A DNA stretch of 64,000 nt from Porphyra umbilicalis (taxonomy: Eukaryota; Rhodophyta; Bangiophyceae; Bangiales; Bangiaceae): assembly GCA_002049455.2 (NCBI GenBank), contig KV918825.1, positions 186,001 to 250,000 of the forward strand, given 5' to 3'. This document shows positions 1 through 10,500 of this stretch, piece after piece. Both the position numbers and the translations under genes were made by a program. Position 1 is the first letter of the stretch. Each line of letters opens with the position of its first letter. Under the pieces are notes generated by a model. It ran no database searches. It was not told the DNA's origin and worked only from the letters and a program-made list of their open reading frames with translations.

Positions 1-247
1 CTTGACGCGAGTCGATTGATTGTGGAAAGCCTGTCTGGCACCGAATGGGTGGTGCCCTTCGCTTGCCACGATTTGAGTCGCGATTCACCCACGATACGAT
101 CTGCCAGATCTGACCATAAACTTCTGGCACAGTGTGTTCGTGCGTGCCGTGAAGAAAGACGGCGCCACATCACGTGCTTTTTGGCGGACTTGTGTTCATA
201 TTGGCGCCGAATCACGTTCACGTCGCTCGCCGTGTAGACTGGGCCTT
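1..247. other. Left flank, no gene seen
   Basis: Mixed-composition DNA outside the first large transposon. Only short chance open frames are present and no repeat or RNA motif was recognised. Confidence 0.5.
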
Positions 248-283
248 AGAGCACACCCAACAACGTCTCCCCCAAGTTCTGAA
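248..283 (+). repeat. Left terminal inverted repeat, Harbinger A
   Basis: Matches the reverse complement of 14351-14384: 19 of 19 bases at the outer end, then an imperfect continuation (ctcccccaagttctgaa against attcacccagttcaa). It resembles both ends of element B. Confidence 0.7.
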
Positions 284-1704
284 ACTCCAAACGGAATACG
301 CCACGTTTGCTTACGTGCAGGGCGGTGAGCGGCCCCCCATTTTTCTCATCCAAGAGGGCCCTCTGCCCTCCTGGAGTTACCGGAAACGAAGGCTACATGA
401 TCACCAGATGGGGAAAGCAAGATGGGGGATGCGCGCCCAGCAACGTTCGTCCCCAAGTAGTCGAAGTTCGTGCAAAACGTGAAGCAGTATCGATGCCATG
501 ACACACCGGACGAAAAGGCTGCCGTGCGGCAGAGATCGTGAGACGAAGTGTCTATGATCCCAGTGGAACATTTCAAATCGCGTCAATAAAAGACACTTTT
601 GGCACACACGTCTAAAATAGAGAGACACGAATCGTGAACATCGGACGAAGTGGTCGCACCACGCGTCCAGATTCAGCACGGCGGGAGAAACTTGGCACAT
701 TTGTCTCCAACCCGAGTCTCACGGGACACAACAGAGGTGCTGGCGTTGGTCGAGGTTCCCTCAACGGGTGCGTGATGCGATGCGCTGTCGCGACAAGCCC
801 GAGTCGTGGACCGCGCGGTCCGTCCCGAAACGCCTTTCGGGTGCTTCCAGAAGCAACGGTGGCCAACGCCATTCGTTGGACCAGGCGTCGACAGTCCCTG
901 GAGGCGGGCTGGTGCAAAAATCCATTGGGGCAGTATCGCTGGTCCGGCGCCAGAAAACTGGTCCGATCCCGCAACCAGTCTCACGATTTGTTTGCTTGAC
1001 ATGGGGAAATATTGAAAAGTTTGTAGTAGTATGGAGCCTTGTCATTTGCTCGCGGAATTGTTTAGAAAAACTCAGATGGGAGGCGGATTCGATGCGGCGA
1101 GGGGTCAGCCGGCCCGTGATCAGATTGTGTTGCTTCCTGTGTCCTGTGTGCGCCCCTCCCGCCCAACCGGTCATTTGGGGCCACCCCGTGACCGCTGCGG
1201 ATTGGGCGGGGGTGCGTGGAGGGCGCGCGGGTCACCGCGCATTGCGGCTGGGGAGGCGTCAGCCGGGGTTCGTGTCCACCTCGGGCGCCCTCGAAGACAC
1301 CTCGTGTGTTTCGGGCCCGCTGCGGGCCTGCGCCCTGCCCCGCCCCCTCGTCCAGCGCGCACGAGGGGTCCCCCGGGCACGGTCGAGCACTGGCGCAGCT
1401 TGCGGGGGCGCGCCGCCCTCCCGCCCTCTGGCCCAACGACCGCCTGCGCGACACCGATCACGTGCTTTCCGCCGGAGTGCCAGAGCGGAAGACACCGGCG
1501 GCTCCTGCCCCTCCTCCCCCTGCCCCACTCGTGTTGATTCTCTCCTTCTTGCCTCCCGCGCGCGCCTGTTGCAACCGACACGCCGCCGGTGTACCGCGAG
1601 CTCCGGCGGCGCGTCCGTGTGCTCTGGTCACCGCTCCCCCCTTGTCCCCGTCTCCACCCCCGGCCTTCAAAAGCCGGCCTTCTTCCTCCCCCCCCTTTCC
1701 GATC
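284..1704. other. Subterminal region of Harbinger A, no gene recognised
   Basis: Up to about 1000 the base composition is balanced and only short frames exist. From about 1150 it becomes GC-rich with overlapping Arg/Pro/Ala frames on both strands, none resembling a known protein. A C/T-rich stretch at 1640-1700 precedes the ATG at 1705 and could act as a promoter or leader for the repeat-bearing frame downstream. Confidence 0.4.
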
Positions 1705-4270
1705 ATGACCCGTAAGCCGGACCGGGAGCGCGACACGGAGCGTCGCCGTGACCAGCGTCGTCGTCATCAAGAGCGGCTCACCGTGCTCGCGCGGTGCACG
1801 TGCTCTTGACATATCGAGGGCTGCCCACCGTGCTCAACGTCGGCCCCACCACGCTGGGGGCCCGCGCTTCCTGTCTCTAGTAGCTGTGCGCCGCCGGCTG
1901 GCCAAGGACCGCCGGTAGCTGGCGGCGCCTGGGTGCCGCCGCCCAACGCTACACCGAACCAGGGCGGCGGCAATTGGGCCGGGGGGGCGGGACGGTCGTC
2001 ACTGCCAGCGCGCGGCAGCTGGGGCCCGGGACAAAGAGCGCGCCAAGACAACTGGGGCCCTCCGGGAGGTCAAGCAAGTCTTCAAGCCGGCGGCCACGCG
2101 GGACCCTACAACAACTGGGGGCCGCCAGGTGGAGGACCCCCCCAGACCGGCGACTTTGAGCCGATCCGCGACAACAGGCAGCCGCCGGTCGGTGCCAGAC
2201 TGCCGGACACCGGCGGTTACAGTGCGCGTCAGGGGCACTTCGACGCGCCCTGCACGGACGGACAAGAGCCGCCGGCTGCTGCCCCTTCCCCGCTAGCCAG
2301 CGGCGGCGGATCGCCTCGAGCCGGCGGCGGCGCATCACCGGCCGCCGGTACCGCCGGCGACGCGCCCCGCCCTGACGGTCAAGTGCCGCCGGCTGTTGCC
2401 CGACCACCGCAAGCCGGCGGCGGCGCGTCACCGGCTGCCGGTGCCGGCGGCGACGCGCCGCGCACGTACGGACAAGCGCCGCCGGCTGTTGCTTCATCCC
2501 CGCAAGCCGCCGGCGGCGCATGACCGTCCGCCGGTACCGGCGGCGACGCGTTCCGCCCTGACGGACAAGTGCCGCCGGCTGTTGTCCGACCATCGCAAGC
2601 CCGCGGCGGCGCATCACCAGCCGCCGGTTCCGGCGGCGACGCGCCCCGCACCGACAGACAAGCGCCGCCGGCTGTCGCGTCATCCCCGCAAGCCGGCGGC
2701 GGCGGATCGTCTCGAGCAGGCAGGGCCGCGTCACCGGCTGGCGCAATCGGTGGCGACGAGGCCCACACTGACGGACAAGTGCCACTGGCTGTTGCCCGAC
2801 CCCCGCAAGCCGGCGGCGGCGCATCACCGGCCGCCGGTTCCGGCGGCGACGCGCCCCGCACGGACGGAAAAGCGCCACCGGATGTTGCTTCATCCCCGCA
2901 AGCCGGCGGCGGCGCATCACCGTCCGCCGGAACCGGCGACGACGCGCCCCGCACCGTCGGGCAAGTGCCGCCGGCTGCTGCCCAATCGCTGCCAGCCGAC
3001 GGCGGCGCGTCACCGGCCGGCGCAACCGGCGCCGACGAGACCCGAACTGACGGACAAGTGCCGCCGGCTGTTTCCCGACCACCACTAGCCGGCGGCGGCG
3101 CATCACCGGCCGCTGGTACCGACGGCGACGCGCCCCGCCGTGACGGTCAAGCGCCGCCGGCTGTTGCTTGATTCCCGCAAGCCGGCGGCGGCGGATCGTC
3201 TCGAGCCGGCACGGGCGCGTCACCGGCCGGCGCAACTTGCGGCGACGAGGCCCGCACTGACAACAACGTGCCACCGGCTGTTGCCCGACCACCGCCAGCC
3301 GGCGGCGGCGCATCACCGGCCGCCGGTAACGGCGGCGACGCGCCCGGCACGGACAGACAAGCGCCTCCGGCTGTTGCTGCATCCCCGCAAGCCGGCGGCG
3401 GCAGATCGTCTCGAGCCGGCAGGGGCGCGTCACGGGCTGGCGGAACCGGCGGCGACGAGGGCCGCACTGACGGACAAGTGCCGCCGGCTGTTGCCCGACC
3501 ACCGCTAACCCGGCGGCGGCGCATCACCGGCCGCCGGTACCGGCGGAGACGCGCCCCGCCCTGACGGTCAACTGCCGCCGGCTGTTGCACGACCACCGCT
3601 AGCCGGCGGCGGCGCGTCAACGGCACCCGCTACCGGCGCCGACGCGCCCCGCACATACAGACATGTGCCGACGGCTGTTGCTTTATCCCCGCACGCCGGC
3701 GGCGGCGCATCCCCGCCCGCCGATACCGGCGGCAACGCGCCCCGGACGGAAGGACGAGCGCCGTTGGCTGATGTTTTATCCCCACAAGCCGGCGGCGGCG
3801 CATCACCGTCCGCCGGAACCGGCGACGACGCGCCTCGCACCGTCGGACCAGTGCCGCCGGCTGCTGGCCGATCGTCGCTTGCCGGCAGCGGCACATCACC
3901 GGCCGCCGGTACCGGCGGCGGCGCGCCCCGCACCGTCGGACAAGTGCCGCCGGCTGCTGCCCAATCGCTGTCAGCCGACGGCGGCGCGTCACCGGCCGGC
4001 GCAGCCGGCGCCGACGAGACCCGAACTGACGGACAAGTGCCGCCGGCTGTTTCCCGACCACCACTAGCCGGCGGCGGCGCATCACCGGCCGCTGGTACCG
4101 ACGGCGACGCGCCCCGCCGTGACGGTCAAGCGCCGCCGGCTGTTGCTTCATCCCCGCAGGCCAGCGGCGGCGGATTGCCTCGAGCCGGCGGCAGCGCGTC
4201 ACCGGCCGGCGCAACCGGCGGCGACGAGCCCGGCCGTGAAGGACCAGTGCCGACGGCTGCTGCCCAATAG
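1705..4270 (+). pseudogene. Pro/Ala/Gly-rich tandem-repeat open frame, interrupted
   Basis: A single plus frame can be followed from ATG 1705 to about 3500. It opens with a strongly basic, Arg-rich segment of about 25 residues. An in-frame TGA follows at 1807-1809, and from there the frame is open again through a Gln/Gly/Asn/Trp-rich stretch into a long array of 31- or 39-residue repeats. Further stops lie at 2521-2523 and 3169-3171. Between 3500 and 3665 the frame shifts by one and runs to TAG 4268-4270. A typical unit reads DGQVPPAVARPPQAGGGAS, then PAAGAGGDAPRT. The array lies just upstream of, and in the same orientation as, the SANT-like gene. It could be a decayed or spliced low-complexity protein gene, or a non-coding minisatellite whose period happens to be a multiple of three. 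Function unknown. Confidence 0.4.
2240..4235. repeat. Tandem array with 93-bp and 117-bp units
   Basis: The motif g(g/a)acaagYgccgccggctgtt recurs at about 2470, 2563 and 2656, exactly 93 bp apart, then at 2773 after 117 bp. The longer unit contains an extra 24 bp. About 20 units can be followed. Both periods are multiples of three, so every frame stays open across the array, which explains several long antisense open frames. Confidence 0.85.
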
Positions 4271-4326
4271 CCGCTAGCCTGCGGCGGTGGCACGTCCGTC
4301 TAGGCGGTCTTCGAGGCGGGCCGTTC

Positions 4327-5652
4327 ATGACCCCTTCCCCACCTGTGGGTGGCGGAGAGGGTGCTAATATGTTTGCCGCAGTCTACGCGCCGGCTGCCAT
4401 GCGAACTGGGCTTGGCTGGACGGACGAGGAGAGGGTGGCCCTCAGCAGGGCCTACCTGTCTACATCATTGGACGCTTTGAAGGGTTCGGACCAGACTGGG
4501 ACAACCTTTTGGGCGGAGGTGGTCTGGGAGTGGAAGCGCCTATTGGCCGGTCGCCCTGGCGCACGACGGCGCACCGAGAGCGGTGTCGGGGGGGTGCAGA
4601 GGCAGTGGGACAAGATCGGGAGGGGGGTGAGCGAGTTTTGCTCGCACTACCTGGCCGTTAAGCGGCTGTCACTGACAGACAACCCGAGCGACAAGGATTT
4701 GATCAGCGCCGCTGTGGCGCGTTTTTGCGGGCTCAACACTTACGAGTCGATGCGGAAGGACCGAACATCTGACAAGGCGAAGGGCAAGACAACGAAGCGG
4801 AAGGTGAAGCAGACGACCTGCCCGTGGGTGTCGTGTTGGCGGGTGTTATGCCACGTCGACAAGTTTAGCGGCGCCGCCGGGGCCGCCGCCGCAGACGGTG
4901 GCGCTGGCGGCGCCGGCTCCTCAAGCGCGTCTGCCGGCGGCCGTGCCTTCCCAAGAGACACGGACGAGGAGGAGAACGGGCCGCCGGCGGCGGGTGCCTT
5001 CCAGTCACGTCCGGGCGGTTCTAAGGCGGCCAAGCGAGAGATGAGTGAGGACATCCGCACGTCGCGGACGCTCAAGGACAGCTCGGACGCTCTACTGGCG
5101 CTGACACGGGCAACGACGGAGCGGACAACTGTGGCGTTATTCAACACCGCGGAGATGCGCGACACGCCCGAGGCAATTGCCTTCCGCAAGATGCACGCGC
5201 GCAAGCTGATGGCGGCGGCTGGCATGGACTTGTCCTCGTCCCCGCCGGCGATGTTGTCGGGCCCGGCGGGGACGGCCGCCGCCTTAGCGACGGTCGCGGG
5301 ATGGTCGACCGCACCGGCGCCCGTGTCGGAGGTGCATCCGCCGCCGCCGGTCGGCAACAAGCCGGCGGCAGTCGAGTCAGAGGTGCACTCGCCGCCGACG
5401 TCTGGGGACAACACGCCGGCGGCGCCTGAGGCGACAGATCCTGTTCCCAAGACGACAAGCAGAGGCAGGCCGAGCCGTGGGGCTCGGTCCCAGGTGACGA
5501 AGCAGGCGAAGGCGGCGGCGGCACTTGCTGCCGCGTCGACTACTTTGGATAACGACGATGAGGTGTACTTGGTGCCCATTCACCACGACAAGGCGACGGA
5601 CGACGCCGACTCTGCTGTTCAAGAGGCCAGTGGGGACAATTACCATTCCTAG
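4327..5652 (+). CDS. SANT/Myb-like DNA-binding partner protein of Harbinger A
   Basis: This 441-residue protein is the expected second protein of a PIF/Harbinger transposon, a trihelix/SANT-type DNA-binding factor that in known elements helps the transposase enter the nucleus and bind the element ends. Residues about 30-110 hold the helical module: WTDEERVALSRAYL, then GSDQTGTTFWAEV and QRQWDKIGRGVSEF. A basic segment GKTTKRKVKQTTCPW follows, then an Ala/Gly-rich linker. A second conserved block at about 235-295 contains SKAAKREM and predicted helices. The tail is Pro/Ala-rich and ends acidic, with DNDDEVYLVPI near the C-terminus. The same blocks in the same order occur in the protein at 22275-23600. 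No internal stop is present, so this is the better preserved copy. Start chosen: first ATG of the frame, 57 bp after the repeat frame stops. Family-level identification is firm; the exact role in this organism is inferred. Confidence 0.75.
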   Translation: MTPSPPVGGGEGANMFAAVYAPAAMRTGLGWTDEERVALSRAYLSTSLDALKGSDQTGTTFWAEVVWEWKRLLAGRPGARRRTESGVGGVQRQWDKIGRGVSEFCSHYLAVKRLSLTDNPSDKDLISAAVARFCGLNTYESMRKDRTSDKAKGKTTKRKVKQTTCPWVSCWRVLCHVDKFSGAAGAAAADGGAGGAGSSSASAGGRAFPRDTDEEENGPPAAGAFQSRPGGSKAAKREMSEDIRTSRTLKDSSDALLALTRATTERTTVALFNTAEMRDTPEAIAFRKMHARKLMAAAGMDLSSSPPAMLSGPAGTAAALATVAGWSTAPAPVSEVHPPPPVGNKPAAVESEVHSPPTSGDNTPAAPEATDPVPKTTSRGRPSRGARSQVTKQAKAAAALAAASTTLDNDDEVYLVPIHHDKATDDADSAVQEASGDNYHS

Positions 5653-5828
5653 TCCCTTTAGTGCTTGACGTGTATGTGCTTTAATCTGTAGCGTGCCAAA
5701 GGATTCTTTTTCCCGTTGGGAAGGTTTTTTTTTCCTACTTCTGTGCACCGCGCATCCAACCACGAATGCGCAACACCCCTGGTGGATCCCCTGCATTCTC
5801 TGCCCCTGAAGATAACCTCTCACAAACA
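5653..5828. other. 3' flank of SANT gene A
   Basis: Short AT-richer segment downstream of the stop codon, containing the T-tract hairpin annotated separately. No canonical AATAAA was found. Confidence 0.4.
5704..5735 (+). promoter_or_regulatory. T-tract / CCCGTTGGG hairpin motif downstream of SANT gene A
   Basis: Two T-runs flank a small GC hairpin, tcccgttgggaagg, 50 bp after the stop codon. The same arrangement occurs, read in the SANT-gene sense, downstream of the paralogous gene in element B (21011-21047, reverse strand). A related palindrome in the opposite orientation is at 6788-6824. It could be a transcript 3'-end or termination structure; that role is inferred. Confidence 0.45.
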
Positions 5829-5829
5829 C

Positions 5830-6730
5830 CGGCGACGGGCGCTACACCCCCCACACATGTCGGCGCACGAATGCCGGCGGTAACATGCCCGGTCCCTTCC
5901 GCGCTCCAAACACCCGCCGCCGGCCACGCCAACGCCGGCGACTGGCCACTAACATGTAGTCGTCTCCCTTGCCCGCCCCCCCCTTCGTAAACGCAAAGTT
6001 GCCGCCGGTCATACCGACGCCGGCGGCAACCCGCCCCGCCGAATGGCCGCCGCCGGCCGTACAAACGCCGGCGGCAGCACACCTGCTCCCCTTCTCACCT
6101 CACACGTGGGCCGCCGGTCTCACAAACGCCGGCGGCCTAGTTTTCACAGATGGTCGTCCGCCTTGCCCGCCACCCCCGACGCCATGTGCCGCCGCCGGCC
6201 ATATCAAAACCGGCGGCGACACACCAGCACCCCTCCCCGCCCGACACGCCCGCCGCCGGGCTTGCCAACGCCGGCGGCGGAGCAGTCACAGGTGGACCTC
6301 TCCCTTGCACCCCGCCCCCTCCAACACGTAGAGCCGCCGCGGGACGTACCGACCCCGGCGGCGACACACCAGCACCCCTCCCCGCCCAGCACGCCCGCCG
6401 CCGGGCTTGCAAACCCCGGCGGCGGAGCAGTAACAGGTGCGCGCCTCCCCTGCCCGCCCCCCCCCCAACACGCAGAGCCGCCGCCGGCAATACCGACGCC
6501 AGCGGCAACCAGCCCCGCCCGATGGTCGCCCTGAACACACGCCGCCAGTCTTGCCAACATCGGTGGCGGAGCAGGCACAGGTGCACGCCTCCCTTTCACG
6601 CCGCCCCCCCCCCAACACACAGAGCCGCCGCTGGCAATACCGACGCCGGCGGCAACCCGCCCCTTCCCATGCCCGCCGCACACGTGCGCCGCCGGTCTGG
6701 CCAACGCCGGCGGCGGGGCAGTCACATGAA
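5830..6730. repeat. Imperfect GC-rich tandem repeats built on GCCGGCGGC
   Basis: Units of roughly 60-120 bp repeat the phrases cacaaacgccggcggc, ccgccgccgggcttgc and ggcggagcagt(c/a)acaggtg, with C-runs between them. Each unit contains self-complementary GCCGGC cores. Open frames on both strands are by-products of the repetition. Confidence 0.7.
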
Positions 6731-7614
6731 GACGTCGACTTCATCCGCCGCCCCCCCAAAAGATCCTCTCCGGACGACGTTATCGAAGAAAAAAATAAAA
6801 CCCTGCGCAGCAGGGAAAAAAAACAACCTTTTGTACTCCCACCTAGGGCGCAACAAGCGTCCTTCTCTCCGCCCACACGCGTTCAGGAAGGTCATGCCTC
6901 AGGCGCTCGTGCTCCTCCTCGTCCCGTGCCTCCGCCCAAGCGTTCAGCGCGTGGCCAAAACTTCCGGCAGGAAGCGCGCCGGCCGGCGCGATCGTCGGCA
7001 GCCGTGCCCACCTGCATCTGGATGTCATCTTCTGCATCGCACCGCATCTCGAGCGCTGTACATGACATCGGGACGGCTCTCGACGTGCTCCAAGAAATAC
7101 TTTTTTGCATCTTGTCGTCATTTTCTAGTCCGTATATGTCATTTCTCTGCTGCAATGTCCTCGGCCGCGACCGGTCGATTCTAAGACTGGGAGCGTGAGG
7201 ACTTGACCGCCAACCTGACCTTAGGTCAGTCCATAATGATACCAAAGGCAGGCAAATGCGTGCAACCATCCGACCATCCGCAACAACTGTGTCGGCTGGA
7301 GTTCTCCGATCCCGTTAGGACATCATTTCATCTGCACCTCAAGCGTTAGGGTGGGTCCTCAATCAACCCCAGTTCGCGCAGTGGCCCAAGTGAGCGTCGC
7401 CGTGCCTGTAAACAAGCACGAGGAACGTTTTTTGACCACGTGCTGGGGGGCTACAGGAAGTAAACCGAGTCCGTGCAGGGCTGATTGCAGATGATTCGTT
7501 GGATCTGTGGTCTAACAATCGCCAATCACGCAGGTGTGCCTTCTCGACGCCACCAGAGAGACCCACAGCGAGGACGGGCTTCTCTAATGCGACCACGATT
7601 CTGGGTTGAACAGC
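6731..7614. other. Interior of Harbinger A without a recognised gene
   Basis: Contains the A-tract palindrome at 6788-6824 and then unremarkable sequence with only short open frames. No protein family was recognised. Confidence 0.4.
6788..6824. promoter_or_regulatory. A-tract flanked palindrome ccctgcgcagcaggg
   Basis: The perfect stem ccctgc/gcaggg sits between A-runs. Reverse-complemented, it has the same T-tract/hairpin/T-tract plan as 5704-5735 and as the motif in element B. Confidence 0.4.
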
Positions 7615-7725
7615 TCTCACGGCCAAGACACTCCCGAATGACTTGGACTGTGCGCGAGCCTCCGGAAAAGGGCCTTTGAGGCCATCTGAGGGCATTTCCA
7701 TCACACGCTTGGCAGTGATTCAGGA
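7615..7725 (+). repeat. 111-bp direct repeat, copy 1
   Basis: Begins tctcacggccaagacactcc and ends at gtgattcagga. It recurs at 7847-7957 with about ten substitutions. The copies are separated by about 120 bp of unrelated sequence, so this is a spaced duplication. Confidence 0.85.
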
Positions 7726-7846
7726 CTTTGGTGTGGCGAGGACCCGAAGAGCTTCCAGTCGTGGAAGAGGTCTGACGGGTGAGATGTCCTTCAATGTCAT
7801 CCAATGCAGTACAATGTCAGCAAAAACATGTAGATGATAACAGATG

Positions 7847-7957
7847 TCTCACGGCCAAGACACTCCCGAATGACTTGGGCTGTGCGCGAGCCTCAAAAAA
7901 AGGGCCTTCGATGCCGTCTGAGAGCATCTCTATCACACGTTTGGCAGTGATTCAGGC
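7847..7957 (+). repeat. 111-bp direct repeat, copy 2
   Basis: Second copy of 7615-7725. It runs directly into the GC-rich stretch that holds the minus-strand open frame at 7933-8298. Confidence 0.85.
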
Positions 7958-8298
7958 TCTGATTTCGGCGTCGTCAAGGGCGACGCCGTCGGGGCCCGCG
8001 TCGCCGTCGGCTGCGCCGCCCCCCCCGCCGGCGGCGGTGGAACCCCCCTCCAGCCGGAACCCCCCTCCAGCACGTACGTGTGTACGTGGAGGTCCGCGTC
8101 TGTAGGGTGCACCAACCGCAGCACCCCCCCCCCCCGCCCCTTCCCCCCACGCGCCCACCCCCCCTTGTCAATTTCGTCCGCAATGTCGCCCACGCGCACG
8201 GTGGCGACGCGCGGCACCAGGTCCGCGTCGGCGGCGGCCACGTCCAGCCGCCCCCTCCAGACAAGGGGGGCGGCGGGGGGGGGGGGTGGCGCCGCCAA
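7933..8298 (-). CDS. Unrecognised open frame inside Harbinger A
   Basis: A 121-residue frame with less repetitive composition than its neighbours, including DLVPRVATVRVGDIADEIDK and LRLVHPTDADLHVHTYVLEG. These read like folded protein, whereas the ends are Pro/Ala-rich. It may be one exon of a larger minus-strand gene, since the frame upstream of 8298 passes through a G-run where splicing or a frameshift could occur. No family was recognised. It could be passenger (cargo) sequence captured by the large transposon, or chance. Confidence 0.25.
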   Translation of the reverse strand: MAAPPPPPAAPLVWRGRLDVAAADADLVPRVATVRVGDIADEIDKGGWARGGKGRGGGVLRLVHPTDADLHVHTYVLEGGSGWRGVPPPPAGGAAQPTATRAPTASPLTTPKSEPESLPNV

Positions 8299-8299
8299 C

Positions 8300-9095
8300 G
8301 GTGCCGCCGCCGCCGCCCATGGTGGGTTGGGGTGCCGGGGGGGATGGGGCTTGGTGGGTAGCGCGCCGCCAAAACCGGAGGGAGGCGGAGGGAGGAAAAC
8401 AGGCGATGCGGGAGAGGGGGCCGGCCAGAGCGGCGGTACCTGTGGGGCAGCGGCGGGTTAGGAGGGGGGTTATGCGGGGGAGGGGAGGCGCGGCGGGGTG
8501 GGGCGAAGCGGAAAGTGGGGCGAAGGGATGGCGGACAGTCGGGCGGGGGCATGGCGGACAATGGGGTGGACTGTCGCGACGGTCACGGCCACACGTGTGT
8601 CGTCTCGCCCACAAGAGTCGCCGTGCCTTGCAACTGCGTCCGTTGCCGCCGCCACAGTCTGGACGGCCGCCGCCGCAGCGGTCAAGCACGAGCACGCCAC
8701 AAAGAACTACCAAAGAGCATTCATAGAACTGATCTCAAGAATAGTCAGGTGCTCAAAAACTTTCTTGAGAATATTTCAATTCTTAAGCATCCTTGAACAA
8801 GTCGTTTATAAGTATGTACTTCTTCGTGTAACTGTTTTCTAGGAGCACTGTGATTGGCCGTAGAATCCCACAATTGCACTACCGGAGTATTTGTTCACAT
8901 CTTCGGCGGCTATTTCTCGTTTTCGAGTTCCGACTTCTTGTTCTTGAATGGAAATCATTCGTCATTTGTACACTAGTGCTCGATCTTGTTTTCTAAATAG
9001 TTCTGTCGACTCCGTGGCGAACTTGAGATCGGGATAATTCTGTATGTCTTGAGGGAGCTCGCGGGATCTCCCCCTCGATCACGGCGAGGAAAAGG
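8300..9095. other. No gene seen; G-runs then AT-richer DNA
   Basis: 8270-8520 is dominated by G-runs; 8720-9060 is balanced sequence with T-rich patches. Nothing coding was recognised. Confidence 0.4.
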
Positions 9096-9107
9096 TGGGT
9101 GGCGGCT

Positions 9108-9139
<32 letters not shown>

Positions 9140-9550
9140 GCACCGTCCCGCCCCGCCGCCGCGCACGCGGCTCGCCGTGACGCCCCGCGCGCCGGGGCGG
9201 CCGGCAGCGGCGGCGGCGGCGGCGGGGCGGCCACGCGCCGCGCCGCGCCGCCCGTGACGCGACGGCCGTCGATGGCCGCCTTTGCGGCAGCGGCCACCAC
9301 CGGCACCGGCACCGCCCTCTCCCTCCTCTGTGCCACCCACCCGCCCTCTACCACAACGGCGGCGGCGGCGACGACGGCGGCAGTGGCGGCGTCCCCGCGC
9401 GGCCCCGCCACCACACAAGGACAGCACTGGCCTCGTGCTGCCGCCTCCTCCTCACCGCCCTCCCCGCCACCGCCGTCACGGCCGCCGTCGGCGTGGCGGA
9501 CGTACCCCCCGCCGTCGGCGGCGGGGTGGTCGGCGCGCCCACCGCGACCG

Positions 9551-9581
<31 letters not shown>

Positions 9582-10500
9582 TTCCGCCGCCGCCGCCACC
9601 CGACGCCCGCCAAGGCCGCCCGGCCACGGGCATGCGGTGGTTGTGAAGCAGCCACGGGGCGGCGGGGCAACGGCGGTAACGGCGGCGGCGACGGCGGCGA
9701 CGGTGGTGGCGGGAGGGGCGACGGCGGCGGCGACGGCGGCGACGGTGGCGGCGGCGGCGGCGGCAGGGGCGGCAGCGACGGCGGTGACGGCGGCAATGGC
9801 GGCATAGGCGCCGAAGACGGCAAAGACGACGGCAGCGGCGGCAGCGGCCGCGGCAATGGCGGCAACGGTGGCGGCAGCGTCGGCGCCGACGGCGCCGTCG
9901 GCGGCGGCAAGGGCAGTGGCGGCGGCAACGGCGACGTCCCCAACGGCGGCGGCAATGGCAGTGGCGGCGGCAATGGCAACGCCCCCAACGGCGGCGGCAA
10001 CGCCAGTGGCGGCAGCGACGGCGCCGACGGCGCTGATGTCGGCGGCAAGGGCGGTCGCGGCGTCAACGGCGACGCCCCCGACGGCGGCGGTAAATGCGGT
10101 TGCGGCGGCAACGGCGACGCCCACAACGGCGGCGGCAATGGCATTTGCGGCGGCACCTGCGACACCCCGAAAGGAGGCGGCAACGGCGGTGGCGGCAGCG
10201 ACGGCGCCGACGGCGCCAATGTCGGCCGCAAGGGTGGTCGCGGCGGCGACGGCGACGCCCCCGACGGCGGCGGCAACGGCGGTGGCGGTAAAAGCGGTGG
10301 CGGCGGCAACGGCGACGCCCCCAACGGCGGCGGCAATGGAAGTTGCGGCGGCAACGGCAACGCCCCCAAAGGTGGCGGCAACGGCGGTGGCGGTAGCGAC
10401 GGCGCCGACGGCGCCGATCTCGGCGGCAAGGGTGGTCGCGGCGGCGACGGCGACGCCCCCGACGGCGGCGGCAACGGCGGTGGCGACGGCGATGGCAACC
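9096..10500. repeat. GGC/GCC trinucleotide-rich array with about 190-bp higher-order units
   Basis: 9096-9640 is mostly CCG runs. From 9640 the sequence is GGC-rich. A longer unit beginning gacggcgccgacggcg recurs at about 10018, 10200 and 10400, each ending near ggcgacggcgacgccccc. Every frame on both strands stays open, giving Gly-rich, Ala-rich and Pro-rich translations. I treat these as by-products of the repeat and not as genes. Confidence 0.8.

Noticed and set aside
1949-3502. 517-codon antisense open frame
   Set aside because: Runs across the 93/117-bp array, where periods divisible by three keep all frames open; translation is only Arg/Ala/Pro repeats.
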